From: FEN-299 sp963717945
Lineage (GTDB): Bacteria; Acidobacteriota; Vicinamibacteria; Vicinamibacterales; Fen-181
Assembly: GCA_963717945.1 (NCBI GenBank)
Contig: CAVQXT010000007.1
Location: forward strand, 1,178,001-1,242,000
Direction: 5' to 3'
Length of the DNA: 64,000 nt
The translations under genes were made by a program, and so were the position numbers. The notes under the pieces were generated by a model. The model was not told the DNA's origin. It was given only the letters and a program-made list of their open reading frames with translations, and ran no database searches. Positions 43,372-52,295 of the stretch are shown one piece after another; the first letter of the stretch is position 1, and the number at the start of each line of letters is the position of its first letter.

Positions 43372-44515
43372 TCATTTCACCGCGGTCAGCGCGATCTCCA
43401 CGAGCCCGTCGGGCGAGACGAGCCCGGCGGGGACCACGCTGGGCCTCTGCATGGCCGGCCCGAACACCTCGCGCCACGCCTTCATGACCTCGGGGACGTC
43501 CGCGGCGTTCGGAACGTAGACCACCCCGTCCGCGACGTCGGTCCAGCCGAACCCTGCCTTCTTCAGCGTGCGCGCGAGACGCGCGAGCGCTTCTCGCGCC
43601 TGCGCGACCGCGTTTCCGCGGGTCGCGTCTGTCGCGCCGAGCATTCCCGAGAGGAAGAGCCGATTCCCCACGTGGATCGCCGAACTGAGGACCGGGCTCG
43701 GTGTCCCGGGCGTCCCGTCCGCATTCGGCGTCGTGATGGCCTCCCTGGTTCCGCCCCGCACGGCCAGCAGCGTGATCTCGACCAGGTGCGGGGCTGCCGT
43801 CAGTCCGGCTCTCACCGTCGCGCGGGCAGGCGGGCTGGACGGGAAGGCGCCGCGGTAGGCTGAGTTCATCTCCTGGAACATCGCCGTGTCGGTGACGTAG
43901 ACGCGCGCCGACACCACGTCGCCCATCGTCATGCCGGCGGCTCTCAGGATGTCGGCGGCGTTCTGCAGGACCTGCCCGGTCTGCGCCGCCATGCCGCCGG
44001 CCACGACCGAGTTGTCGCGACCGTTCCGCGAGATCAGGCCCGAGAGGAACAGCGTGTCGCCGGACTCGATCCCGTAGCTGTACGGGCTCGGCGGTTTCAC
44101 CCATCCCGCCGGGAGGACGACGCGCCGATCGGCGCCCTCCGGCAGCGCGACGAGGCTCATCTCCACGAGCACCTCGGGCCGGAGCGGACTGACGACGACG
44201 GTCGTCCGTGTCGGCGGGTCCTTGGGCCAGTACCCGGGCGTAGACCTCGTTCATGGCGGCGAAGTCGGCCTGGCTGCGGAGGTACACGGTCACCGCGGCG
44301 ACGCGCTCGAGCCGCGAGCCCTGTGCCGCCAGCCTCGCGGCGAGCGTGTCGAGCACCCGCGCCGTCTGGGCGCGCACGTCGCCGGTCACCACGTTCCCCG
44401 AGACGTCGTACGGCCCCGTCCCCGGGAGGTAGATGAGCCGATCCGGCGGCGGCGCCGCCGCGAGGAGCACGGGCAGGCCGAGCAGAAGCAGGAGCGTCAG
44501 TGCGGGAGATCTCAT
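43372..44515 (-). CDS. Exported triple RidA-domain protein, one frameshift
   Basis: This protein is about 380 residues after correction. The signal peptide (ALTLLLLLGLPVLLAAAP) is followed by three RidA/YjgF domains, each with a version of the family end (e.g. TLFLSGLISRNGRDN, VSARVYVTDTAMFQEMN; RLFLSGMLGATDATRG, VADGVVYVPNAADVPEVM). RidA normally removes reactive imines as a homotrimer; here one chain holds three copies. The frame breaks at about 44233-44238, where deleting one G/C gives MNEVYARYWPKDPPTRT. The start ATG at 44513-44515 precedes the signal. Confidence 0.82.
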
Positions 44516-44616
44516 GGCTGCCTCACCGGAGATGAAGACGCGGACCATCAGGTACAATGATCGAGGCCGCCGCGCACGGCAGCGCGTCGGCCGGACGAGC
44601 GGGAGCCTCCAGGGTG

Positions 44617-45009
44617 ATGATCGAACGGCGGCGATCGAAACTCCACGGCTGGGGCGTGTTCGCCACCAGCCGCATCACGAAGAACACGCGCATTATCCAC
44701 TACGCGGGCGAGAAGATCACGCACCGCGAGAGCGCGAGGCGGGAGGTCGAGCACCTCCGACGCGGCCATATCTGGTGCTTCCACCTGAACAGCCGCTGGG
44801 TGATCGACGGGAGCCGGGGCGGCAACGACGCCCGGTTCATCAACCACTCGTGCACGCCGAACTGCTACGCGCAGATCATCGACGGCGTGATCTGGATCCG
44901 GGCGGCCAAGACGATCGAGCGCGGCGAGGAGTTGACCTACAACTACCAGACCGAGGGGGAGAAGACCATCGCGTGCCAGTGCCGGCCGAACTGCCGGACG
45001 AGACTGTAA
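44617..45009 (+). CDS. SET domain protein-lysine methyltransferase-like
   Basis: This 130-residue SET domain is canonical: KLHGWGVFATSRITKNTRII, DARFINHSCTPNCYAQI (the NHxCxPN motif), RGEELTYNYQ and a post-SET cysteine set CQCRPNCRTRL. Bacterial SET proteins can methylate ribosomal or nucleoid proteins. Starts at 44614 (GTG) or 44557 are alternatives; ATG 44617 fits the domain start. Its TAA overlaps the next gene's ATG. It is divergent from the triple RidA gene. Confidence 0.85.
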   Translation: MIERRRSKLHGWGVFATSRITKNTRIIHYAGEKITHRESARREVEHLRRGHIWCFHLNSRWVIDGSRGGNDARFINHSCTPNCYAQIIDGVIWIRAAKTIERGEELTYNYQTEGEKTIACQCRPNCRTRL

Positions 45010-45701
45010 TGAACGTCTTCTACCTGCACGGCTTCGGATCGTCCCCCGCGTCGGGCAAGGCCACGTTCCTGCGCGAACGGCTGTCGGCATACGCCATCGA
45101 GCTGCACGCCCCGGATTTCAACCAGCCCGACTTCACCACGCTTACGGCGACGCGAATGCTCTCGCAGCTCCGCACCGCAATCGACGCGCTGCCGGCCGGC
45201 CCGGTGGCGCTCGTCGGCTCGAGTCTTGGCGGCTTCCTGGCAATCCACGCCGCCGCGAGGCAGCCGGCCGCCACCACTCATCCGATCGCTCGCCTGGTTC
45301 TTCTCGCGCCCGCGGTCGACTTCGCGTCGGGGCGGGACGGCTGGCTGACCGACGCGGAGCTCGACGACTGGCGCCGCACCGACCGGCGCGAGGTCTTCCA
45401 CTACGCCTACGGTCGGACGCTGCCCCTGGGCTTCGCGCTGTACGAAGACGCTCACGCCTACGACGCGTTCGCGGCGCGATTCGACATCCCCGCGCTGGTC
45501 TTCCAGGGCTCGGGAGACACGGTCGTGAACCCCGACCGCGTGAAGGCGTGGGCGGCGCCGCGCGCGAACGTCACCCTGCGCATGGTCGAGGACACGCACC
45601 AGTTGCAGGAGAGCCTTCCGGCGATCTGGCAGGAGAGCGCGCCGTTGCTGGGCCTTGCCGGCGCCGACGCCGTTCCTGTCAGGCCAGCCGGCCGCGCTTG
45701 A
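45009..45701 (+). CDS. YqiA-like alpha/beta hydrolase
   Basis: This 230-residue esterase of the UPF0227/YqiA group starts MNVFYLHGFGSSPASGKA. The nucleophile elbow is VGSSLGGFLA, the acid is in QGSGDTVVNPD and the His in EDTHQLQESL. It starts inside the SET gene's stop (TAATG), so translation is coupled. The 3' end overlaps the DUF2461 gene by 23 nt, tail to tail. Confidence 0.85.
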   Translation: MNVFYLHGFGSSPASGKATFLRERLSAYAIELHAPDFNQPDFTTLTATRMLSQLRTAIDALPAGPVALVGSSLGGFLAIHAAARQPAATTHPIARLVLLAPAVDFASGRDGWLTDAELDDWRRTDRREVFHYAYGRTLPLGFALYEDAHAYDAFAARFDIPALVFQGSGDTVVNPDRVKAWAAPRANVTLRMVEDTHQLQESLPAIWQESAPLLGLAGADAVPVRPAGRA

Positions 45702-46416
45702 TCTTCGACACCTGGGCCAGCGGATCGCGTCGCGCCAGGGCCTCGACGAGCGGCTCGTTCAGGAAGGCGATCGCCGGGGCCATGCGCTCGAACTGCCGGA
45801 CGACGGTGGCGTAGAAGGCCGGGCTCACCGCGAAGGCCGCCGGGTAGTCCTTCCCGAAGATGAACTGCTTGAGCTTCAGGTACTCCGCCGCGGGGTGATC
45901 GGGCGGGTAGCCGCGGGGGACGCGCTTGAGGCTGTCTCCGTAAACGGGCCCGACCGTCCGCTTGAACGTCGGCGATTCCACCAGCGTGCGGAAACGGCTG
46001 TAGTTCGCCGCCAGGTACTCGCGCAGCGCGTGCAGGTCGGGAGGCTCGGGCATGTAGACGCCGCCGACGAGCATCGCGCCATCGGGGCCGATCTCGAGGT
46101 ACAGGCTCGCGCCCCGGTGGCGGGGCAGATCGCGGTGCGGGAAGATCGCGCCCACCTGCGTCTTGAACGGGAGCTTGTTGGAGCTGAAACGCGTGTCGCG
46201 GTAGATCCGGTAGAGCGACGCGCGCGGCGACGCGACGAGATCGGGAGCGAAGGCGCGAAGGTCGAGGGCGAGGCGTTCGACCAGCGCGACCATCGGCTGC
46301 CGCACGTCGCGCTCGTACGCGTCCCGGTGCCCGGCGAACCACGCGCGGTCGTTGTGGCGCTTGAGGCCGCGCAGGAAGGTCAGCGTTCGAGGGGTGAAGC
46401 AGGGAGTATTGGTCAC
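45679..46416 (-). CDS. DUF2461 domain protein
   Basis: This 245-residue protein matches the DUF2461 pattern: FTPRTLTFLRGLKRHNDRAW, FAGHRDAYERDVRQPM, YRIYRDTRFSSNKLPFK and GASLYLEIGPDGAMLVGGVY. The family is widespread and without an assigned activity. Divergent from msrP. Confidence 0.87.
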   Translation of the reverse strand: MTNTPCFTPRTLTFLRGLKRHNDRAWFAGHRDAYERDVRQPMVALVERLALDLRAFAPDLVASPRASLYRIYRDTRFSSNKLPFKTQVGAIFPHRDLPRHRGASLYLEIGPDGAMLVGGVYMPEPPDLHALREYLAANYSRFRTLVESPTFKRTVGPVYGDSLKRVPRGYPPDHPAAEYLKLKQFIFGKDYPAAFAVSPAFYATVVRQFERMAPAIAFLNEPLVEALARRDPLAQVSKIKRGRLA

Positions 46417-46451
46417 TGAGGGAAGTATACTGGACTCAGGGAGTCCTTAAA

Positions 46452-47402
46452 ATGCTCATTCGTCGCCCTCCGGACATACCCTCGTCCGAGATCACCGACG
46501 AGCGGCTGTACCTGAAACGCCGCGAGTTCATCGAGACGGTCGGCCTGGCCGCGGCCGGTCTGGCCGCCGGCGTCGTGAGCCTCGACGCGCAGCCGGCCGG
46601 TCGTCCGCCCAGGCTGGAGCACGTAGGCAAAGGCCCGTTCGGGACGACGGAAGCGATGACGCCCTACGAGGACGTCACCACCTACAACAACTTCTACGAA
46701 TTCGGCTCCGACAAGTCGTCGCCCTCGCAGCGCGCGGGGTCTCTCAGGACGCGCCCGTGGACCGTGAAAGTCGACGGTGAGTGCAACCATCCCGCCGACT
46801 ACGAGTTCGACGATCTCGTGAAGCCATACACGCTCGAGGAGCGCGTTTACCGGATGCGCTGCGTCGAGGGCTGGTCGATGGTCATCCCCTGGGTCGGGTT
46901 CCCGCTCGGCGGCCTCATCAAGCGGTTCGAGCCGACATCCCGGGCGAAGTTCGTCGAGTTCACGACGCTCCTCGACCCGCGGCAGATGCCGGGCCAGCGC
47001 AGCTCGGTGCTGGAATGGCCCTACGTCGAGGGGCTCAGGCTCGACGAGGCGATGAACCCGCTCACGATCCTGGCGGTCGGCCTCTACGGCGTCGCGTTGC
47101 CCAACCAGGACGGGGCGCCGCTCCGCCTGGTGGTGCCGTGGAAGTACGGCTTCAAAGGGATCAAGTCGATCGTCCGGATCAGCTTCGTGGAGAACCAGCC
47201 GGTCGGCGCGTGGGAGCGTCAGAACTCGCACGAATACGGGTTCTACTCGAACGTCAACCCGCAAGTCGATCACCCGCGCTGGAGCCAGGCCACCGAGCGG
47301 CGCATCGGTGAGTTCTTCAGGCGCAAGACGCTGCTGTTCAACGGCTACGGCGACCAGGTGGCGGGCCTTTACGCGGGGATGGACCTGAGGAAGTACTTCT
47401 GA
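46452..47402 (+). CDS. msrP: MsrP, periplasmic methionine sulfoxide reductase catalytic subunit
   Basis: This 316-residue molybdopterin enzyme repairs oxidised methionine in periplasmic proteins. KRREFIETVGLAAAGLAAGV is a Tat signal (twin Arg at 23-24). The Cys that binds molybdenum is in YRMRCVEGWSMVIPW. The end is MDLRKYF. Its stop overlaps the msrQ start by one base, the usual arrangement. Electrons come from MsrQ. Confidence 0.93.
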   Translation: MLIRRPPDIPSSEITDERLYLKRREFIETVGLAAAGLAAGVVSLDAQPAGRPPRLEHVGKGPFGTTEAMTPYEDVTTYNNFYEFGSDKSSPSQRAGSLRTRPWTVKVDGECNHPADYEFDDLVKPYTLEERVYRMRCVEGWSMVIPWVGFPLGGLIKRFEPTSRAKFVEFTTLLDPRQMPGQRSSVLEWPYVEGLRLDEAMNPLTILAVGLYGVALPNQDGAPLRLVVPWKYGFKGIKSIVRISFVENQPVGAWERQNSHEYGFYSNVNPQVDHPRWSQATERRIGEFFRRKTLLFNGYGDQVAGLYAGMDLRKYF

Positions 47403-48076
47403 TGTCCGCCACGCGCGTGCTCAGGTTCGTCGTCAAGCCGGCGGTGTTCGCGGCCGCGCTCGTGCCGCTCGGCCTCCTCGTGAGGGGCGCTGTGTCGAAC
47501 GCGCTCGGCGCCAACCCGATCGAGGCGGTGACGCACACGACCGGTGACTGGACGCTGCGCTTCCTGCTGCTGACGCTCGCCGTGACGCCGCTGCGCTGGC
47601 TCACCGGGTGGAACCCGCTCGTGCGCTTCCGGCGCCTGCTCGGCCTGTTCGCGTTCTTCTACGGCACCCTGCACCTGCTCACCTACGTGGTGCTCGACAA
47701 GTTCTTCGCGTGGCACGAGATCTGGCGCGACGTCATGCACCGGCGTTTCATCATGGTCGGCGCGCTGGCCTTCACCGTGCTGGTGCCGCTGGCCGCCACC
47801 TCGACCGCCGGGATGATCCGCCGGCTGGGCGGCCCCGCGTGGCGGGCGCTGCACCGGCTCGTCTACCTCTCGGCCGTTGCCGGCGTCATCCACTACTGGT
47901 GGCTCGTGAAGGCGGATATTTCGAAACCGAGGATCTATGCGGCGGTGCTGGGCACGCTGTTCAGCGTGCGGCTGGCGGTGGCCTGGCGCCGGCGACAGCA
48001 GACTACCGGGCGGGTTCGCCCCCGCGCTTCGATCGCAGCCAGCCGACAATCGCCGGAAGCAGCGACAGGAAGATGA
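47402..48076 (+). CDS. msrQ: MsrQ, membrane haem subunit of MsrPQ
   Basis: This 224-residue membrane protein has six helices with His pairs: GTLHLLTYVV, LHRLVYLSAVAGVIHYWW. The start overlaps the msrP stop. It passes electrons from quinone to MsrP. The C-terminal 24 residues are encoded in sequence that also holds the 3' end of the convergent DedA gene (74-nt overlap). Confidence 0.9.
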   Translation: MSATRVLRFVVKPAVFAAALVPLGLLVRGAVSNALGANPIEAVTHTTGDWTLRFLLLTLAVTPLRWLTGWNPLVRFRRLLGLFAFFYGTLHLLTYVVLDKFFAWHEIWRDVMHRRFIMVGALAFTVLVPLAATSTAGMIRRLGGPAWRALHRLVYLSAVAGVIHYWWLVKADISKPRIYAAVLGTLFSVRLAVAWRRRQQTTGRVRPRASIAASRQSPEAATGR

Positions 48077-48638
48077 CGACGGCGATCACGAGGTCCACCC
48101 GGCCCCGCACGAGGTCCGGGGCCGCCATCCCGAGCAAGTACCCGGTCAGGCACATCGACGTGACCCATAAGGCGCCGCCGACGACGTTGAACATCGCGAA
48201 CCGGCGGTAGCTCATGCCGGCCGCGCCGGCGACAACCGGGGCGAAGGTCCGGACGACAGGCATGAACCGCGCAATCACGATCGTCTTGCCGCCGTGGCGT
48301 TCGTAGAAGGCGTGCGTGCGGATCAGGTGCTCGCGCCTGAAGAAGAAGGAGTCCGGGCGGCTATACAGCTTCTGGCCGGCCTTGTGGCCGATGAAGTAGC
48401 CGGTCGCGTCGCCGACCACCGCGGCGACGAGAAGACAGAGGATGAGCGTCACGATCTCCAGGTCTCCGCGGGCGGCGAAGATGCCGGCGGTGACGAGGAG
48501 TGAGTCCCCCGGAAGGAAGAACCCCACCATCAGCCCGGTCTCCGCGAAGACGATGAAGCTCAGGCCGGAGAGACCGGCCAGTCCGACGAGTCTCTCGACG
48601 TCGTACACGGTTCGGAAGAACTCCCGAATCCAATCCAC
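48003..48638 (-). CDS. DedA family membrane protein
   Basis: This 211-residue DedA/SNARE-associated protein has FAETGLMVGFFLPGDSLL (the Glu and FLPGD of the family), then GYFIGHKAGQKLYSR and HGGKTIVIARFMPVVRTFAP. These proteins take part in lipid flipping and membrane homeostasis. The GTG at 48636-48638 follows AGGAG by eight bases and is preferred to the GTG at 48665. Confidence 0.9.
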   Translation of the reverse strand: MDWIREFFRTVYDVERLVGLAGLSGLSFIVFAETGLMVGFFLPGDSLLVTAGIFAARGDLEIVTLILCLLVAAVVGDATGYFIGHKAGQKLYSRPDSFFFRREHLIRTHAFYERHGGKTIVIARFMPVVRTFAPVVAGAAGMSYRRFAMFNVVGGALWVTSMCLTGYLLGMAAPDLVRGRVDLVIAVVIFLSLLPAIVGWLRSKRGGEPAR

Positions 48639-48825
48639 TCCGCACACTCCTGTCAGCCGTCCCACGCGCGGGAAAGGGGCAGATTATATCCCGAATGGAC
48701 CGGTACCCACCGGGGCCGTTCCGATCAATACTCAGTCGGGCACGCTCAACTGGTCCTGGTCGTCAGCGGGCCCCGTCCGTCGCTTGTTCGGTCCGAACCG
48801 CCCGGGGACCAGCCGAGGAGGGCAT

Positions 48826-49509
48826 ATGGACACCCATCACGCCGCCGCCGTGCAGGATGGTGAACGAGCGGACATCGTGGCCATGGCCGACGAGATCGTG
48901 CAGATGCTGGGGCACGTTCGCGACGGGTTCGGCCGCCTCGACCCGCAGCTGGTGGAACAGGCGTCGCGGCTCGGCCGGCTCGTGCACAAGCAGGAGCAGG
49001 GGGTGCTCGAGCGGCTGGCGCGGCAGTCGGTCGCGGCGAGAATCGCCGGCGCGGCCCGCAACGAAGACGTGGTCTTCGTGCCGATGCACCTCGAGCGGAT
49101 CGCCGAGAACGTCGAGCGGCTGGCCGCGTCGACGGTGAAGGTCGTGCGGGAAGGCACGCTGTTCACCGACCGGGCGGTGAGAGAGGTGGGCGGCCTGATA
49201 GCGTCGGCGATCGAGATCCTCGAGGGCGTGCGCGACGCGATCAGGACCGGCAACCTGGTGCTGGTGCGCTACGTCATCGAGGCCGGCCGATCGTGCGAGG
49301 CGCGCGTGAACGAGTACGCCCACTTCCACGAGAAGCGGCTGATCGAAGGCGTGTGCCAGCCGCGGGCGTCGTCGATCTACCTGATGATGCTCGACGACAT
49401 CCGGGGGATCGAGTGGCACGCGCGGCAGATTGCGGAGAAGCTCCACGGGATGCCGCCGCCGGGCGGCGCCGCGCCGGGAGATCGGCGCGGTCACCCCATC
49501 GACCTGTGA
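48826..49509 (+). CDS. PhoU-like helical protein
   Basis: This 227-residue helical protein resembles a PhoU-type domain (EIVQMLGHVRDGFGRLDPQL, EHFHEK-like YAHFHEKRLIEG, SSIYLMMLDDIRGIEWHARQ). PhoU-like domains regulate phosphate uptake or are fused to Na+/phosphate transporters. No transporter is nearby. AGGAGGGCAT precedes the ATG at 48826. Confidence 0.68.
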   Translation: MDTHHAAAVQDGERADIVAMADEIVQMLGHVRDGFGRLDPQLVEQASRLGRLVHKQEQGVLERLARQSVAARIAGAARNEDVVFVPMHLERIAENVERLAASTVKVVREGTLFTDRAVREVGGLIASAIEILEGVRDAIRTGNLVLVRYVIEAGRSCEARVNEYAHFHEKRLIEGVCQPRASSIYLMMLDDIRGIEWHARQIAEKLHGMPPPGGAAPGDRRGHPIDL

Positions 49510-49558
49510 CGCCGCGCGGCCGCCGTGCCTGGCGTCGGGCTGAGACAGGGACCTGCTG

Positions 49559-52294
49559 ATGCGACGTGTGTTTGCGCCCTGGTGGGTCGTTCCCTGTGCG
49601 GCCTCCTTCCTGGCGTACTTCCTGCTCCTCGTCTATTGCGACGTCTGGCGGCCCGAGGCCGAGGGACTCAGGCTCACGTCGTCGGCCGGGCTGAATGGCC
49701 TGCTCGTGGAGGCCGTGTCGCCGGGATCGCCGGCGGAACGGGCCGGGATTCGCGAGGGCGACACGATCCTCTCGGCTGACCGGCGGCCCCTCAGGTCGCG
49801 GCTGGAGTGGGAAGCCTTCGAGACCAACCTCCGTTTCGACCGCCCCCTTTCGATCGAGGTGTCGCACGGCGGCGCCTCGCGACGCGTCGAGTGGACCGTG
49901 GCGCGGGAAAGTTGGAACTACTGGCTGGGCCGCGAGGGCGTCGAGCTGCTGCTGACCAGGCTGGTCCAGCTTGTGTCGCTCAGCCTCGGCCTTTTCGTCG
50001 TCTTCAAGCGTCCCGACGATTTCGGCGCCAGAGTCGGCGGCTGGCTGCTGGCCACGTTCGGCGTGTTCTGTCTCGCCTTTCCGTACCGGCTCTTCGACGT
50101 CTGGCGCGAGCTGCCGGCGGCAGCCGGCGTCGTGCTCTGGATGCCGCTCATTAGCACGAGCCTGCTGCCCGGACTGCTGCTGGCGTTCTTCCTCTGCTTT
50201 CCGCGGCGCGTGCTGCACTCCACCCTGGCGTGGGTCGGCATCTGGGCCCCCGCCCTGGCCGTCGGTGCGCGGCAGGCCTGGTTCCAGCTGAACTTCGTCT
50301 ACCGGGCGGGAGCCGATCGGCTGCCGGACCAGTGGTTCGGATGGCGGTTCGGCGTGGCCATGGGCTACCTGTGCGCGGCCGCGGTCGTGGCGCTCGTCAG
50401 ATACCGCCGCGCGGAACCGACCGAGGGCCGCCGGCTGGCGGTGATGGCCCTCGGAGGCGGCCTGGGCGCGGTCGGGGGAGGTTTCATCGCGTTCGTGTTC
50501 TGGCGCGGGTCGCAGACGGCCGTGTTTGCCTCGCCCTGGGTTGCCCTCGCCACGCTCTTGCTGCTTGTCGTGCCGCTCTCGTTCACCTACGCCATCCTGC
50601 GCCATCGCCTGTTCGATGTCACCCTCATGATTCGGCAGGGCGTGCGCTACGCCCTGGCGCGGCGCCTGCTGCTGTCGATCGTGCCGGCGCTGGCCGCCCT
50701 GATGGTGCTCGACGCCTACTGGCACCGCGACCGGGCGATCGAAGCCCAGTTCGTCGCGCGCGCGCCGATCTACGGCCTGCTGTCGGTGCTGGCGCTGGTC
50801 GCCGCGCATCAGCGCCAGCGCTGGCTCGACGGCCTCGACAAGCGCTTCTTCCGCGACCGGTACGACGCCCGGCGCCTGCTGCACGAAGTCGTCGACGACG
50901 TTCGCCATTCGCCCGGGCTGCCGGAGGCCGCCCCGCTCGTCGTGGATCAGATCGCGCGCGCGCTGCACCCGCAGTTCGTGACGCTGCTGGCGCAGCGGGC
51001 CGAAGGGGGGCCGTACGAGGCGATGGCGGCCGCGCCGCCATCGGCCGGACCGGCGGACCTCGCGGCCGGCTCGAAGCTGGTGGCGCTCGCCCGGCTCCTC
51101 GGAGAGCCGCTGGATCTGTCGGCGGCAGGTGACGGATGGCTGGCCTCCCGGTTGTCGCCGGTCGAAACGTCGGTCGTCGAACGGCTCGGACTCGAGATGG
51201 TGGTGCCGATCGATCCGGGCCGCGGGCGCCCGGCCGCGCTGCTGGCGCTCGGGGCCCGCCGATCCGAGGAGCCGTATGCGGAGGAGGACCGCCAGATGCT
51301 CAGGACGATCGCCCAGAGCCTGGCCGTGCTCGAGGGGCGCGAGCGGGGCGACCCGTCCCTGGAGACGGTGTTCGCCGAGTGCGGGCGGTGCGGCGCTTGT
51401 TACGATCACGGCACCGAGGTCTGCCCGGCGGACGCCAGCCCGCTCGCGCCCGTCGCCCTGCCGCGCGTGCTCTCGCGGCGCTACCGCCTCGAGCGCCGAC
51501 TGGGCCGCGGCGGGATGGGCGTGGTCTACGCCGCGTCGGACCTCTCGCTCGGCCGGACCGTCGCGGTCAAGGTGCTTCGCGAGGAACTGGTGCACGATGT
51601 CGAGAGTGCCGGCCGCTTCGAGCGCGAGGCGCGGGTGTCGGCCATGTTCACCCACCCGAACGTCGTCACGGTGCACGACTTCGGCGTGGCGTCGGGCTCG
51701 CGGGCCTTTCTCGTGATGGAACTGCTCGAGGGCACGAGGCTCAGGGACGAGATCGACCGCGGTCCGATGAGCGGCGCCCGCGTCCTCTCGATCATGCGCG
51801 GCGTGTGTTCGGCCGTCGATGCCGCGCACCGCCGGCAGCTGGTGCATCGCGACCTCAAGCCGGAGAACGTCTTCCTCGTCCGCGGCGACGTCGGTGAGAC
51901 ACCGAAGGTTCTCGACTTCGGCATCGCCAAGGTGCTGTCAGGCGGCGCCTCGTCCTCGCCGCTCGACACGGGCCTCGGGGTGGTGGTCGGGACGCCGCGG
52001 TACATGGCGCCCGAGCAGCTCCGTGGAGGATCGCCGGAGCCCTCCTGGGACGTCTGGGCCCTCGCCGTGGTGGTGTACGAGATGTTGACGGGATCCCATC
52101 CATTCGCCACACTGGCCCTCGGCGTCGCCGGTGCGGAGCCGAGCGCAGGGCCGGCGTGGGCCGCGGAGGATGGCCGCGTCCCGGCGGCGTGGCGGCCGTT
52201 CTTCTCCCGGTGGCTCGCCGTCGAGCCGGCCGGGCGGCCGGCCGACGCGCGGGGGGTGTTCGACGAGCTGGCGCAGATGCTGGAGCAGGAGTGA
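49559..52294 (+). CDS. PDZ-membrane-GAF-zinc ribbon-Ser/Thr kinase
   Basis: This 911-residue protein combines, in order: one helix (8-26); a PDZ domain (about 40-115; LLVEAVSPGSPAERAGIREGD); a multi-helix membrane region (about 125-395); a GAF-like region (about 415-595; PLVVDQIARALHPQFVTLLA); a four-Cys zinc ribbon (CGRCGACYDHGTEVC, about 606-622); and a kinase (about 641-911) with GGMGVVYAA, AVKVLRE, HRDLKPENV, DFGIAKV and GTPRYMAPEQ. The kinase looks active. It is followed at once by an ECF sigma factor and a pseudokinase, suggesting one signalling unit. The PDZ side may sense the periplasm. Confidence 0.88.
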   Translation: MRRVFAPWWVVPCAASFLAYFLLLVYCDVWRPEAEGLRLTSSAGLNGLLVEAVSPGSPAERAGIREGDTILSADRRPLRSRLEWEAFETNLRFDRPLSIEVSHGGASRRVEWTVARESWNYWLGREGVELLLTRLVQLVSLSLGLFVVFKRPDDFGARVGGWLLATFGVFCLAFPYRLFDVWRELPAAAGVVLWMPLISTSLLPGLLLAFFLCFPRRVLHSTLAWVGIWAPALAVGARQAWFQLNFVYRAGADRLPDQWFGWRFGVAMGYLCAAAVVALVRYRRAEPTEGRRLAVMALGGGLGAVGGGFIAFVFWRGSQTAVFASPWVALATLLLLVVPLSFTYAILRHRLFDVTLMIRQGVRYALARRLLLSIVPALAALMVLDAYWHRDRAIEAQFVARAPIYGLLSVLALVAAHQRQRWLDGLDKRFFRDRYDARRLLHEVVDDVRHSPGLPEAAPLVVDQIARALHPQFVTLLAQRAEGGPYEAMAAAPPSAGPADLAAGSKLVALARLLGEPLDLSAAGDGWLASRLSPVETSVVERLGLEMVVPIDPGRGRPAALLALGARRSEEPYAEEDRQMLRTIAQSLAVLEGRERGDPSLETVFAECGRCGACYDHGTEVCPADASPLAPVALPRVLSRRYRLERRLGRGGMGVVYAASDLSLGRTVAVKVLREELVHDVESAGRFEREARVSAMFTHPNVVTVHDFGVASGSRAFLVMELLEGTRLRDEIDRGPMSGARVLSIMRGVCSAVDAAHRRQLVHRDLKPENVFLVRGDVGETPKVLDFGIAKVLSGGASSSPLDTGLGVVVGTPRYMAPEQLRGGSPEPSWDVWALAVVVYEMLTGSHPFATLALGVAGAEPSAGPAWAAEDGRVPAAWRPFFSRWLAVEPAGRPADARGVFDELAQMLEQE

Positions 52295-52295
52295 G

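Noticed and set aside
49274..51847. 857-codon minus-strand open frame over the PDZ-kinase
   Set aside because: Shadow; the plus-strand frame has the complete kinase motifs.
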